Assembly (NCBI GenBank): GCA_964017065.1 | Contig: OZ024789.1 | Coordinates: 7,692,191-7,756,190 of the forward strand | Length of the DNA stretch: 64,000 nucleotides | Source of the DNA: Haliclona indistincta | Taxonomy: Eukaryota; Porifera; Demospongiae; Haplosclerida; Chalinidae | Reading direction: 5' to 3' | In this document: piece by piece, positions 46,674 through 57,296 of the stretch | Layout: each line of letters begins with the position of its first letter | Numbering within the stretch: position 1 is the first letter of the stretch | Notes under the pieces: model-generated | What the model saw: the letters and a program-made list of their open reading frames with translations, nothing else | Databases searched by the model: none | What the model was told of the DNA's origin: nothing | Translations under genes and position numbers: made by a program

Positions 46674-47789
46674 CCTTGATTGTACATTCAACTGTACTTT
46701 TCATAGTCATGCATTCACATTCGACAAATTCTGCTTGCTGTCATTACAACCTTTTTGCTGTAGAAAAATGTAGAGAACGAGTGATGTTGCATCTAGTTTG
46801 ATATACCATAGATCTCCCTAACTCAGAGTAATGATGTTGTAATGGTAATTGTAGTCAATTACAAATTAAATTTTTTATGTACTTGTGTTCATTTTTATGT
46901 ACTTATTGCTTCCCAAACAATTATTTTATTGTAACCAGCACAATTAAATAAGGTATCTAACAGTTACATCTTAATTGCTTTCTGAATTACAATAGTTTAC
47001 ATACAAAGGTAAAGAGTTTCTTCACTTATAAGCCTTACTATGTATATTTAGTCTTTCCAGTACGTACAGTGTACTGGTGTGCTATTTCAGCTATAGTGCA
47101 ACCAGTTTGGTTTGTTGCCCATTTTTTCAAATACGCAAACAGACAATGAGACGAAACTTGTAAACGAGAATTTGGCTGAACTGTACAGGAAAGTGTAATA
47201 TGAAACATCGCAAGTCCAGATCAGACCAAACCATGCAGTAGCTCACAAGATCAACCTCTGTGTCATTACGAGAATAAGTATAACTATACATTGTAGTTGG
47301 TGTTGGTGGTAGCATAGATGGTCTTGACTACGTGGACGTGGTACTCCACTCTTGGTTAAAGTATCTGATACCAGATTTAAGCAAACAAGTCTGGTATCAG
47401 TTATAGTAGATGGCCGAACAAAAGAAACAAACGCTTTTAATCTTCTACAGACTCTATACTAGTGTTCATACTTAGCTCTGGTCCCTCTTTACTGGTAGGT
47501 CTTGTTCAAACTCGTTCTGATTTTTCCAATCTCCACTATGTTTGGATATCCATATAAAAGACGTATCATTTGCGAGTCCCTCTATCTAGGTAAGACTGAT
47601 TCTTTACTGTATAATAATTGTTGCATAAAACTTCAGCCATTACATTGAGCAAGTATAATTATAAAAAATCAATAAGAAAGAAAAATCATTCACATAAACA
47701 TTTAGTGCTACAAGGGCATCTACAACTAAATGTCACGCTGCAAAATACGACTTATTATTATTGTAAGTAAGCTCAAGTAAATCAACAGC
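46674..47789. other. Intergenic between membrane protein and oxidase genes
   Basis: AT-rich, convergent gene ends on both sides. A small hairpin CTGATACCAGA...TCTGGTATCAG lies at about 47368-47401 and could be a processing or insulating feature. No gene seen. Confidence 0.6.
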
Positions 47790-50210
47790 TTAATTACATT
47801 CTTTATAAAAGCCAATGCCGAGACCTATTGCTACAATAATAGCAATTATGGCAACGACAGCAGCTACAACAAACAGCACACAGAATGCAACAAACAGTGC
47901 ATAATAATAGCGGGTCCAACCTTCATGATCTATTACAGGAGGCTGTACTATTTCTCTAAACTGGTCTATGCTCCAAGTAAACTCGCCACATTGTGGCATG
48001 TTTGGTGGAGGTTTATTCTGCATTCCCTCAGCCTCATTGATAACGACGGACATACCCTCTAGTTGATGCACCTCAATATGGCAGTGAAGAAACCAGTAGC
48101 CAGGATTATTAGCCTTGAAGTATACGACAGCATAGCCTCCAGCAGGAATAAGAACAGTGTCTTTAAGAGGAGTTCGACTGTCATTTCTGCCTAAGTCAAC
48201 ATCATCATTGGACCACCGAGGATTTGTGCAAATGTATTGATTGTTGCATGTAATATCTTCTGATGCAGACTGTATCTTGCCAGTATTGCTGTTGTATGTT
48301 CCAAAACCTATTTTAGCAACATGAAAGCTGTGGCCATGAAGATGAATAGGATGCGCAAAATTCCAGTTTCTATTATCAGTGCGATCTGGTCCAACAGCGG
48401 TAAAAACAAATCGATAGGTTTGCCCTCCAGAGATATCAAAAACGTGAGTACATAAACACTCTGGTGTGACCAACCGCCCTCTTGAATCGCATGATCCTGT
48501 GTTTTGATTGCAAATGTTGGGAATTTCACTTCGACTTCTGGTATCTAATTGAAGAGGTTGTGATGGAAAAACAAAGTTTCTTCCATTGATGGCACTGGTA
48601 CTTCCATCACCCTCAAAACCAAAGTTAAAAAATAATGTATTAGAAGTAAAGAAATCAGGCAATTGATCAGTGTCTATAGCCGTAGCATTCAGCAAAGAGA
48701 GTTGATGGATGTGTATGCATTGTATTCTGTATGGCGCAGGAAACTGTTCAAAGGGGCAGTTAATGGCTCTGCAAGTTGTTGACCCAGAGCATTGTTGATA
48801 TTTGGGCACAGATGCAGCAACTATGTTGGCATACTCTGAACTCTTAGGGATGACGTCATTGCCGATGCCATTTGGATAATGAAGAATTGCTTCAGCATTA
48901 TGGTCAGTAAAGAGGGGAAACAACAGTGTATTGTTGGTAGGACTGCAAGTAGCTGGATTGGATCCTTGTACCTCGAGAGTCTCAGCACGAACAACGAAAT
49001 TAAATTTGGTGCCAAGTTGTACTCTGTCCTTGGCTTGGAGAATAAAATCGTATCTTTCTCCTGAATGGACTATGATAAAGTCAACTGTAACTGGGTCAAC
49101 AAAGTGTCCATCAGTTGCGATCACAGTCATTGTGTGTTCATCAATAGAGAATCGATATGCAAACAAACTTTGAGCACCAATTAGTCGGAACCTGTACTTT
49201 AGTCCTGGTTGAACAGTAAAGACCGACAGTCTTGACTTGACATAAGGAACAGTGCGGTATTTTCCTAAACCATTAATCAGACCAGACCAGTAGCTTACTG
49301 GACCAACTTCTGTCCCATCAGGAGAACAAGTACGAGGCACACGAGGGTCTTCAGTATTAGCTTCAGGTGTTGGTGGTACTCCATCTTGTTCAAAAAATCT
49401 AATACCGGCGTGTATTTGAGCAAACAAGTCCAGAGAATTTTCCCTTTGCCAGTCGATCAGGGTAATAGTGTGTTCTTTTGGTAAGTCCAATAGATTTCTA
49501 AATTCTGGAATGTTTGGCAGGGAATCTTCTCTGACAATAAGTGCTCCAAACAGTCCGTCAGTTCGCTGTGCTCCACTATGTGAGTGGTACCAGTGGGTAC
49601 CAGGTGGATATGCCTGAAATATGTACCTGAATGAGCTTGAAGGAGGTATTCCACACTGTGTAATGTGCTCCACTCCGTCCATCCATGGTGTGTTCATCTG
49701 GTGCATACCATGCCAGTGGATAGAAGTAGCCTCTGAGCTCAGCCGGTTGTAAACATCGACTAAAACTATTGCATTATTTGGCACAATAAGAGTTGGAGCT
49801 GGAAATCGGTTGTTGACAGTGAGAATTGATCGAAAACTGTTACCATCCACTGTGTGTGCATCGGTACAAAATCGATTGTTTACACATGTATCAGGTGTTT
49901 CATTTAATGGTTCAGGCGGATATTCATTTAGTTCTCCTGTGTTATTGAAGTACCAAACCCTTCCTCCATAGCTCGGGATATCAATACCTCCTTCGGTTAA
50001 GAAATACTTCGTAAATGTATGTCGTTGCTCAATTTCAAAACAGAAGCGGCACTCGTTGTTCATAGGTATACACTCACATTCTTGTTCGGTGTAGTCACAC
50101 TCAGTATAGCGTACGTCCTCTCGATTGCACAGCTGTGCATGACCAGGAGGTACTACAGTAGTTGACAGTAGCGTGATTATCAACAATATCAGTACAGTAG
50201 GTGTACCCAT
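47790..50210 (-). CDS. Membrane-anchored laccase-like multicopper oxidase, uninterrupted frame
   Basis: One open frame of 806 residues from the ATG at 50210. The frame extends upstream to 50264, but a good 3' splice site (pyrimidine run, CCACAG) abuts ATGGGTACACC, and the protein then starts with a signal peptide (MGTPTVLILLIITLLSTTVV). After a Cys-rich N-terminal segment come the four copper-binding motifs of the family: HWHG (about residue 164), HSH (about 207), HPIHLHGHSFH (about 619) and HCHIEVHQLEGM (about 708), the last with the type 1 Cys, His and Met. The three cupredoxin domains are therefore complete. Near the C-terminus, about residues 772-800, a hydrophobic helix (YALFVAFCVLFVVAAVVAII) precedes a short tail, so the enzyme is probably held at the cell surface. 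Such enzymes oxidise phenols, other organic substrates or metal ions with oxygen; the substrate here is unknown. Confidence 0.93.
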   Translation of the reverse strand: MGTPTVLILLIITLLSTTVVPPGHAQLCNREDVRYTECDYTEQECECIPMNNECRFCFEIEQRHTFTKYFLTEGGIDIPSYGGRVWYFNNTGELNEYPPEPLNETPDTCVNNRFCTDAHTVDGNSFRSILTVNNRFPAPTLIVPNNAIVLVDVYNRLSSEATSIHWHGMHQMNTPWMDGVEHITQCGIPPSSSFRYIFQAYPPGTHWYHSHSGAQRTDGLFGALIVREDSLPNIPEFRNLLDLPKEHTITLIDWQRENSLDLFAQIHAGIRFFEQDGVPPTPEANTEDPRVPRTCSPDGTEVGPVSYWSGLINGLGKYRTVPYVKSRLSVFTVQPGLKYRFRLIGAQSLFAYRFSIDEHTMTVIATDGHFVDPVTVDFIIVHSGERYDFILQAKDRVQLGTKFNFVVRAETLEVQGSNPATCSPTNNTLLFPLFTDHNAEAILHYPNGIGNDVIPKSSEYANIVAASVPKYQQCSGSTTCRAINCPFEQFPAPYRIQCIHIHQLSLLNATAIDTDQLPDFFTSNTLFFNFGFEGDGSTSAINGRNFVFPSQPLQLDTRSRSEIPNICNQNTGSCDSRGRLVTPECLCTHVFDISGGQTYRFVFTAVGPDRTDNRNWNFAHPIHLHGHSFHVAKIGFGTYNSNTGKIQSASEDITCNNQYICTNPRWSNDDVDLGRNDSRTPLKDTVLIPAGGYAVVYFKANNPGYWFLHCHIEVHQLEGMSVVINEAEGMQNKPPPNMPQCGEFTWSIDQFREIVQPPVIDHEGWTRYYYALFVAFCVLFVVAAVVAIIAIIVAIGLGIGFYKECN

Positions 50211-50361
50211 CTGTGGTTGGAAAAAGGGGTAATAGTATAATATTATTCTACTAAGAGAGACCACTATGCGTGCATGTCATCTACATGTAGCATAAAGCAT
50301 ATAATTATCTACAACCAAAGATTAGTAGCGTACTATCTGACAGGAGCGTAAAATTTTGTGG

Positions 50362-50463
50362 TCTCTACACAGCATCCAAAATAAAGAAAATTCTGAATGT
50401 ACATTCCAAATGCAGAGATCGGATTTAGAATTTTCTCACAAAATTTTGGATGCTGTGTAGAGG
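50362..50463. repeat. Inverted repeat upstream of the oxidase gene
   Basis: TCTCTACACAGCATCCAAAAT and its inverse (ATTTTGGATGCTGTGTAGAGG) lie about 60 bp apart, with a second inner pair (AAAATTCT / AGAATTTT). It sits 150-250 bp upstream of the coding start. It may be a small MITE or part of the promoter; sequence alone cannot decide. Confidence 0.6.
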
Positions 50464-50469
50464 CCTGTG

Positions 50470-51151
50470 TTTCCTGACTAATACCTACTTGTAGACCAAG
50501 TACTTACGGACTACCGGAGGGATTGAAACAGTTTTGTTTAAAAATTGGAGGATTTGGTGAAGCTTAATTGATGCACTCTCTCCGTTTATCGACGATAACT
50601 TACAATTCAAGAATGGTAGCCAAACAAGACTGTTTCAATCGCTCGAGGACTTGAAATAAGACGGCTTTTCATACACTACACGTTGATTTTGTGAGAAAAA
50701 TTGCTACAGCGTTCCCGGGATTGTGTGCACCTAGCGCTTTGCAGATTCTGCCAAGAGCACGTTACGATGCTTCACAGCGAGTTTTATGCTGTTTGTTTTT
50801 CTCTGTCGGATGACCACTTTAGAAACGTCTGCCAGCTTCGCCAAAGGTATTTTCATGCTCAGAACAATCGTCTGATCAATCCTAGGTGTCTGGAATATTG
50901 AGAAACGCTAAAACAACGAAGATCTGCAACGCCGCCGGCTCCCCGGCTGAGAGTCGTCATCTTGAATCTTCGTCGTCAAGCAAGCATTACCCATTCCCGG
51001 CAACTTTCATAGACTTCCTACAAGCCCTTACACTTCAGATTCACTCAGAGATAGTTAAACCGCAGTAGAAATGTATAACAGTAGAGCCTGATATATGCGA
51101 AAACTCATTTTCACACATGAGTGGCCGCCATCTTAATTCGAGGTCATCCCT
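50470..51151. other. Upstream region of the oxidase, no gene seen
   Basis: Moderate GC. GATTGAAACAGTTTTGTTTA (about 50521) and an inverse-like CAAGACTGTTTCAATCG (about 50625) flank about 100 bp, another possible small inverted-repeat element. Short open frames lack protein features. Confidence 0.4.
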
Positions 51152-51160
51152 ACATATCAC

Positions 51161-53006
51161 TAGTCTCGTCCCCAGACCACACCTCTTCCGCCTACTTCAG
51201 AGAGGGTCTGGTTGCTTTGGTCGATTTTCTTGGCTCCGGATGTAGATTTATCCTGGAATTTGTGGGATAGAATCTGATTGGTCGAATGGTCCAGTCTTAC
51301 GTAATAGAAAATTAAAAAGATTTCTATCGAAATCAAAAGGATGTAGGGTTGTGAAATCTACCACTGGTCAACAATGTAAACTAACAAGGAACAAGCATGG
51401 AATGGTAACACGATTGCCTTGCTAACAGACCATAGATCCCTCATCAGTGGCTGCTGTAGTTGACTATAGCTAGTTCAGCTTAGCTTGTTGCTGTTGACTG
51501 ACACCTGACGTGCATTCAGCTTGTGACAGCTTATGTACAGCCACTGATGTAGGGATCTATGGTCTGTTAGCAAGGCAATCGTGTTACCATTCCATGCTTG
51601 TTCCTTGTTAGTTTACATTGTTGACCAGTGGTAGATTTCACAACCCTACATCCTTTTGATTTCGATAGAAATCTTTTTAATTTTCTTGTTTGTGTCCTTT
51701 TTCTTTTTCTGTGAAGTGCAGTTCAATATCAAGCAATTACTGTGCCATCTTTGTTTCCACCATTGGTTTGGTTTTCCTGTTGTTGATGGCTTTTCTTTAT
51801 TATTAACAATTTTAAACGTGTAGGTAAGTAATTTTTATGCTGTAGATATCAGCTCGCCTACGCATGCATGAATACAGTGCATACGAGCCCCGCCCACACT
51901 TGCTTACGGCGGTTATAATTATCTGGCAAGGCAGAACGGTGATTCTGCGCTTGCTAGCTTACCGTTCTTCGAAGACTCCAGACAAATATGTGTTCTCCGT
52001 GATCTATACGGCGCGCGTGGCGATACTCAAGCTTGTGCTTGGTCACGTGCGCTAACCACAGCTTGGTCACGTGCGTATTGCGCAATCACTATAATTATTA
52101 ATGGCGTCTAACACTTAGCTGACAATGGATCACGATCGAGAAATCGCGGAATTTATATCGCCGTTGCGCTAAAAACTAAATTCAAAAGGCACATGCCAGG
52201 AGAATTTCACGACTTTTCGTGGGTGTTTTGGTCTCGGCACTGCTCACGTAAAGGTGCTAGGCGAGTGGAAGAAAGAAAGAAGAAAGAAGAAAGAAGAAAA
52301 CGAAGATGACGAAACTCGATTTTCACCGTTTCCAGGTTCGTCACTTTAGTAACAATCTCGAGCAATCTCCTTGCTACTGTAAGATGGGGCAACGCCAGAT
52401 AGCAGATTTAAGTGTCTTTGGACGTATAAAATTCATAACCGGGCGAAATATCAGCGTTTGAACGCTAATACATTGTATGTAGCCGCCATCTTGTTTTCTC
52501 GTTCAACCCTACATAGGGAGACACTACCGTGTCTCCCTAATAATTGATCTATCAATCAATCGATTAATCGCCAATAATCGGCCTTGTTGTGATGGAAGTC
52601 AACGTGCCCAGGTTCAACCTTGCTCTGTCAGTGAACGTTCTGGACAGCAAAATAACCTCGGCTTTCGTGCGAAGCAAGCTGCGAAGCAAGCTCTACAAGC
52701 AAAGGTAGGATCGTCAAAGTTCACGGTTTTCAACCCCAACATCATAGCGTAAACTTTGAAGTCATGTGAGCACTTATCTATCCTTCGTCGTCGTCGATAT
52801 TTCTCTCCTCGATCGACCTCACATCTGCAGACCAAACATTGATGCTGTGTATTGCTCTGAGCCGCCATGTTTTGTTTTAATATTCATTACGTTTTATTGC
52901 ACGAGTATTACGTAACACTTGTCTAGCAAAATGCCAAGAAAATCGACCAAAGCAACCAGACCCTCTCTGAAGTAGGCGGAAGAGGTGTGGTCTGGGGACG
53001 AGACTA
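51161..53006. mobile_element. Mutator-like non-autonomous element with 9-bp target duplication
   Basis: Ends TAGTCTCGTCCCCAGACCAC and the exact inverse at 52987-53006 continue as inverted repeats for about 70 bp (through TTCCGCCTACTTCAGAGAGG and GGTCTGGTTGCTTTGGTCGA). ACATATCAC flanks both sides (51152-51160 and 53007-53015), a 9-bp target duplication as made by Mutator-like transposases. There is no transposase frame. The interior carries a foldback element (51306-51686), a repeat shared with 12615-12680 (about 52455-52530), and a short Cys-rich open frame on the minus strand (52614-52868) with C-x2-C pairs that might be a captured zinc-finger exon. Confidence 0.85.
51306..51686. mobile_element. 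Complete foldback (hairpin) element inside the Mutator-like element
   Basis: Arms of about 165 bp, AGAAAATTAAAAAGATTTCT inwards to GACCATAGATCCCT, mirrored on the right. The core contains CAGCCACTGAT and TGACAGCTT motifs. A truncated relative is at 12317-12614. The arms are almost perfectly complementary, so single strands would fold into a long hairpin. Confidence 0.85.
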
Positions 53007-53015
53007 ACATATCAC

Positions 53016-53559
53016 ATCCGATCAGCAATGATTACTAGTTATTGGTTATTAATAGTGAATTATTTAATAGTTAATAATAGTTAATTTCAAGTGAACAAAA
53101 CTTCGCCAGTGCTATTGGCTAACAAAACTCTAAGATCGTAAGTTGTCTGTGCGAGTAGCGATGTCAGAGAAAATATATTTTCACTAGAACTAATCTAACA
53201 CTACGTACGTGTGAAAGATCTAGTTCAAAGCTTTAAAATGATATACGATGATGCATAGTTGCGTTACTGCAAAACAGAATAAATCGCGCGAACAATAGCC
53301 TAGGAATCTCCAAAACTTCCTGTGTAAATCAACGTGACGTCATGGCACGCCCATTTAATTAGGTACACTTACATGTATATGGCCCCTTTGTGGATAGCTA
53401 TTGCTGCGCTAAGCATACGATCCAGGCAGTCAAATTTTTTTCTGCTGAGAGAGTATACCTACTAGCATCCTTGTGACCCTCAACAGGAAGAACTAACAGC
53501 TTATTTGTTGGACGTTCGATGCATGCAAACTAAACAAGCCGATAGAGAAAATATATACA
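53016..53559. other. Left flank of the nested repeat region
   Basis: AT-rich. The stretch 53128-53200 (CTCTAAGATCGTAAG, GTAGCGATGTCAGA) occurs in inverse order at about 57330-57425, suggesting that it and the right copy are the ends of an older, larger element interrupted by later insertions. Confidence 0.45.
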
Positions 53560-53717
53560 AGGTTTAACTTTAATTACAATAGATTCCACAAAGAAACTTT
53601 GCTAAAATTTAGGTATAACGTGTTTACTTGTCCTGGGAATGGCAAAATCAGCGCTATAGTGGCTACTAGAGAAGCGACCGTACATTTTCAAAAGTATACA
53701 TGGTTTCAAAAGTAGTT

Positions 53718-54347
53718 ATTATGCCTCGGTGGGCGGAGCCACGGGGCATACAGTAGTCGTGTTGTGTGTCTGTCATTATGCCTCGGTGGGCGGAGCCACG
53801 AGGCATACTGTAATCGCGTTGTCTGTCGTTCATTCTGTCTGTCTGTCTGTCTGTTACACTGTTTTTGCGGCGCACGCTGAAAGTTAAGCTCTGAAACTTG
53901 CAATGCAGGTAGAACTCGATATTATCTCGGATGTGAACTAGCGAAAGTTCGATACAAAGCTTCATTCTAGAGTTATGGCGTGATTTGCTCACCTAGATGG
54001 CTTTTGCTGGCGATCAGGACTTCTCTGAAAACAAAACTACCAACAGCAGACTGCCTAATAGCTTGTAGGTTAAATTTATACTACATTATGGCAGCGCAAG
54101 TCCGTAGAAACTGCGCGAGGATTGGAAGCTACTTGTAACCAGAACCCGGCAGGCTACAGCCATTCAATGCATAGGCACGCCCAGTTAATTAAAATAATAT
54201 TAATAATTACTCAGCACTTCTGATTGCATAACTACAAGTTTGCTATATTGCTTCTGCTTGTGCTATATTCGAATGCTGGCAGCTGAATATGAATCTTACT
54301 CTGTTATAGCATTACATGCTCAAATTTTAACATCCACCGAGGCATAA
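53718..54347. mobile_element. TTATGCCTCGG-end elements, nested/tandem
   Basis: Two left ends in a row (53718 and 53776), each TTATGCCTCGGTGGGCGGAG + CCACG, followed by sequence related to the 12885-14588 element (GTTATGGCGTGATTTGC, about 53964), and a right-end remnant CACCGAGGCATAA at 54335-54347. Further partial ends occur at about 54500 and 55033, so several copies of this family inserted into one another. No transposase. Confidence 0.65.
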
Positions 54348-55546
54348 CCAGCACCAATGGTGCATTTTCCGTCTGTTACTTCAGTATCTAAGCGTATGCT
54401 GAAACTTAAGCTTTGGAACTGGCAATGCAAGTAGAACATGATATTATCTCGCTTTTGAACATGTGAAAATTGTATACGAAGCTTCGTTCTCGAGTTATGG
54501 CGTGATTTGCCTACTTTGTTTACAGTTGCTGGCGATCTGGACTTCTCCAAAGGCAAAGCTGTCCACAGTTGACTGCCTAGAAGCTGATAGGTTCGAATTT
54601 TACTACAGCGCAGGTCCAGAGAAATCGTGTAAGCAAGCTATGGAAGCTATCTCGCTCGTGGTATGCGTGTGACTGCTGCGCGCGCTAAACACTGTAGACA
54701 CGCCCAGTTGAATTGTGTTCAGCACTGATTGGCTTCTGATTGCATAACTAAAGCACTGCATTGTGACAGCTGTACAGAAATCCTGTACACATGCATCTGC
54801 AGTTGCTGTGTTTGTGGAATTGCTGTACAGGAATTGAGCTGTTTCTTAATTGTATAATGTATTACAAGCGGATTCTCGATGCAGAACCAGATAATATTGG
54901 GCCTTCAAGCAGTTCCTCAACTGCTGCTGTCCCTTTGTGCAGCTTTCTGCCTGACTAGTTGCTGTACAGAAATTATGTACATTGAATACATGTAGCTGCT
55001 ACTACAGTTGCTATTTTGTGTCTTTGTTTAATCCACCGAGGCATCTGCTCCTTTGGTGCTTCATTAACTTATTAATTCAACCGGCAAATTGGGCGGTACG
55101 TAATTCTCGTGAAAGTTACGCCCATATCTTGGTGGGCAAGATGTCAGTTCTACCGGACTTTGCAGAGACCTTGCACCACGAAGGGAAAAGCGGAGTTAGT
55201 TGCTGACCAATCAAATTCACTGCTACTCAAGTGTATTAAACATCTGCACACTAAAGACTACTTCTGCTTTTCGCTTCGTGGTGCAAGAGTCCGTTACAAT
55301 ACAGACCTAACCGTGGTTACGAGTTGCGGTGTGCATGATTGCACCAATTGTGTCAAAAACGGATCTGTCGGAACAAAAGCAAGATGCTCTGAATACCTCA
55401 GTTTCGGTTGTAGCTCCAGAGATGCAATATAATCGTTCAAAGTCGATTTCCCATACATTTTTCACTCTTTTGCCCACCAAGGGAGGCGTGGTTGGTGACG
55501 TAGACCAGCGCGACGCGCGCGCAATTATTACTTTTGAAACTATGTA
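54348..55546. repeat. Mixed repeat sequence with a hairpin
   Basis: Contains body sequence of the TTATGCCTCGG family (to about 55060), a hairpin at 55173-55288 (TTGCACCACGAAGGGAAAAG and an approximate inverse), and the repeat shared with 5010-5190 (55360-55525). The open frames here run through repeats and are not genes. Confidence 0.55.
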
Positions 55547-56514
55547 TAGATGACTTCGGTGTGAACTCTCACCTCATTAAACGCGGAGGCAATCTTGGTA
55601 GGCGTGCCTAGGTCGAGCGTTTAAGTTACACCCCTTTGGGGTCAGTGCTGCCTTCTTTCGTGTGTTAAAGCAAGAAAACTATAAAATCAGAGGCCTGAGT
55701 TGCTTGAAGAGCGATTACTACTCCGAAACTACAAATCTGAGGCCTGACGAGCGATTGGTACACCCAAAAGCCACGCCTGTACTACGGCGTGGCTTTTGGG
55801 TGTAGCCGCCGCTGTTCAGGCCTCAGATTTAAAGGTTGGGAGTAGTAATCGCTCTTCAAGCAACCCAGACCCCTGATTTTATAGTTTTCTTGCTTTAACA
55901 CACGAAATCTCCTCCACTCTCACCTCTGCTGCCATCTCCTTTCAAGTCCTCCCTCGTCCTATGCGTTTTTCTCATTCTGGCTATTCTCCTGCAGATTTCT
56001 CCTCTGTAACTCATCTTCTTCATCCTGTTTATCTTTGGTCTTTACTGATTTCTTTGTGATCTCTGCTACTTTCTCACCTTCCTCCTCCTGTATTCATTTC
56101 GCTCTCTCACGATCAATGTTCTATCACTTCTTTCCTTTACTCACCTGGCCACTAAGCTTAAGATTACTCAAACTATAGATGCTCAAATCAGACTGTATAC
56201 CTCATCGACTGTTTTTTTTTTGTCGTTGTTGTTTTGTTTTCTTTTCTTTGGCTATCTCACATGTTGAGGCTAGACCATCAGTGCTAATTAACTATCTTAT
56301 AACTGTATCAATCTGTCATTATCATCACTACTGTACAGAGACATTACACCTTGCATTAGCATTTTGCTATTTTGTGTTGTGTCTATAATTATTATAAAAA
56401 AAAAAGAAGGCAGCACTGACCCCAAAGGGGTGTAACTTAAACGCTCGACCTAGGCACGCCTACCAAGATTGCCTCGCGTTTAATGAGGTGAGAGTTCACA
56501 CCGAAGTCATCTAT
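55547..56514. mobile_element. Inverted-repeat element, ATAGATGACTTCGG ends, about 107-bp arms
   Basis: ATAGATGACTTCGGTGTGAA through CGAGCGTTTAAGTTACACCC and CAGTGCTGCCTTCTT on the left is mirrored at 56405-56514. A second palindrome sits inside (about 55660-55910: GCAAGAAAACTATAAAATCA and its inverse, around a GCGTGGCTTTTGGGTG centre). The rest is CT-rich. No clear target duplication, no transposase. Confidence 0.75.
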
Positions 56515-56689
56515 TGCGATTTTTGACAACGAATGAACGATATTGCACATGGAGATATTAATTCTAGAACGCATGATTTTACAAAGAAACAGTAACAAAA
56601 TTCAGCTTTAGCATGTTAACTTGCCCTGTGAATGATCAAACAGCGTGTATGTTGTTCACTGGAGACGCGATAGCTGTTGTGCCATCGAC
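56515..56689. repeat. Interspersed repeat (also at 21838-22015)
   Basis: GATTTTTGACAACG to ATAGCTGTTGTG... matches 21838-22015, which lies in intron 1 of receptor D. The part that precedes it at 21745-21835 is found at about 53575-53695, so one original repeat was split here by about 2.8 kb of later insertions. Confidence 0.7.
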
Positions 56690-57296
56690 TTAAGGTGGCG
56701 GTATACCGTTACGCGAATAATGACATTCACGACATTAGTAATGATATTCATGTTCCATAGCAAACAACGGCGCTTTGGGGTAATGGATGCTGCCACCATT
56801 CACCAAAAATAGCAATACGGGTGCATTTGCTTGATGCAATGAAGACCAGCGCATCTTCTACAGTAGCAAACGGAGGGCCAGTCGAAGAGATTTTTTGATT
56901 ATCGACTCGTATTGCAGTTTTATGCTCGAGAACACGCAATTGTTGGTGCAGCTCAGGTGCTTGTTTTGCGGTATTTTGCGCTTTTGGAAAAAAAGAATTT
57001 ATCAGGAAAAACGCTTCGTCTGGCCCTCGGGAAAACTGTTTAAAGCATCGTGAATACTGTCTTACCTTGCTCGAAGACCCCCGTGAAGAGATTTTTGGTG
57101 AATGGATCATCGATCTTGATGGGCTGTGTATCTGGCGATGGTACGAAGTGCGTTCCAAATACTTTCAAAAATGCTTTGTTTAACTATCTTCTCGACATGT
57201 AGCTGGTTTTTGGCGCTTAGTTTTGTCTTCTAGCTGGATAGCGAGATGTTTTCGAAGCCACTGCAGCCACGCCCAGACGGTATACCGCCACCTTAA
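56690..57296. mobile_element. TTAA-flanked MITE sharing ends with the element in receptor D
   Basis: Ends TTAAGGTGGCGGTATACCGT and the inverse GACGGTATACCGCCACCTTAA, identical in their outer 18 bases to the right end of 19200-19925. The interior is unrelated to that element, as expected for different deletion derivatives of one transposon family. The 136-codon minus-strand frame 56748-57158 has no recognisable motif; it could be a remnant of a captured or transposase sequence. Confidence 0.8.

Noticed and set aside
47790..50264. Bacterial contamination as the source of the uninterrupted oxidase
   Set aside because: Flanks are continuous sponge-like AT-rich DNA, a eukaryotic-type splice acceptor touches the ATG, and the protein has a signal peptide and a C-terminal membrane anchor.
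56748..57158. 136-residue frame inside the TTAA element
   Set aside because: No recognisable domain or start context; open frame by chance or a remnant, so not called as a gene.
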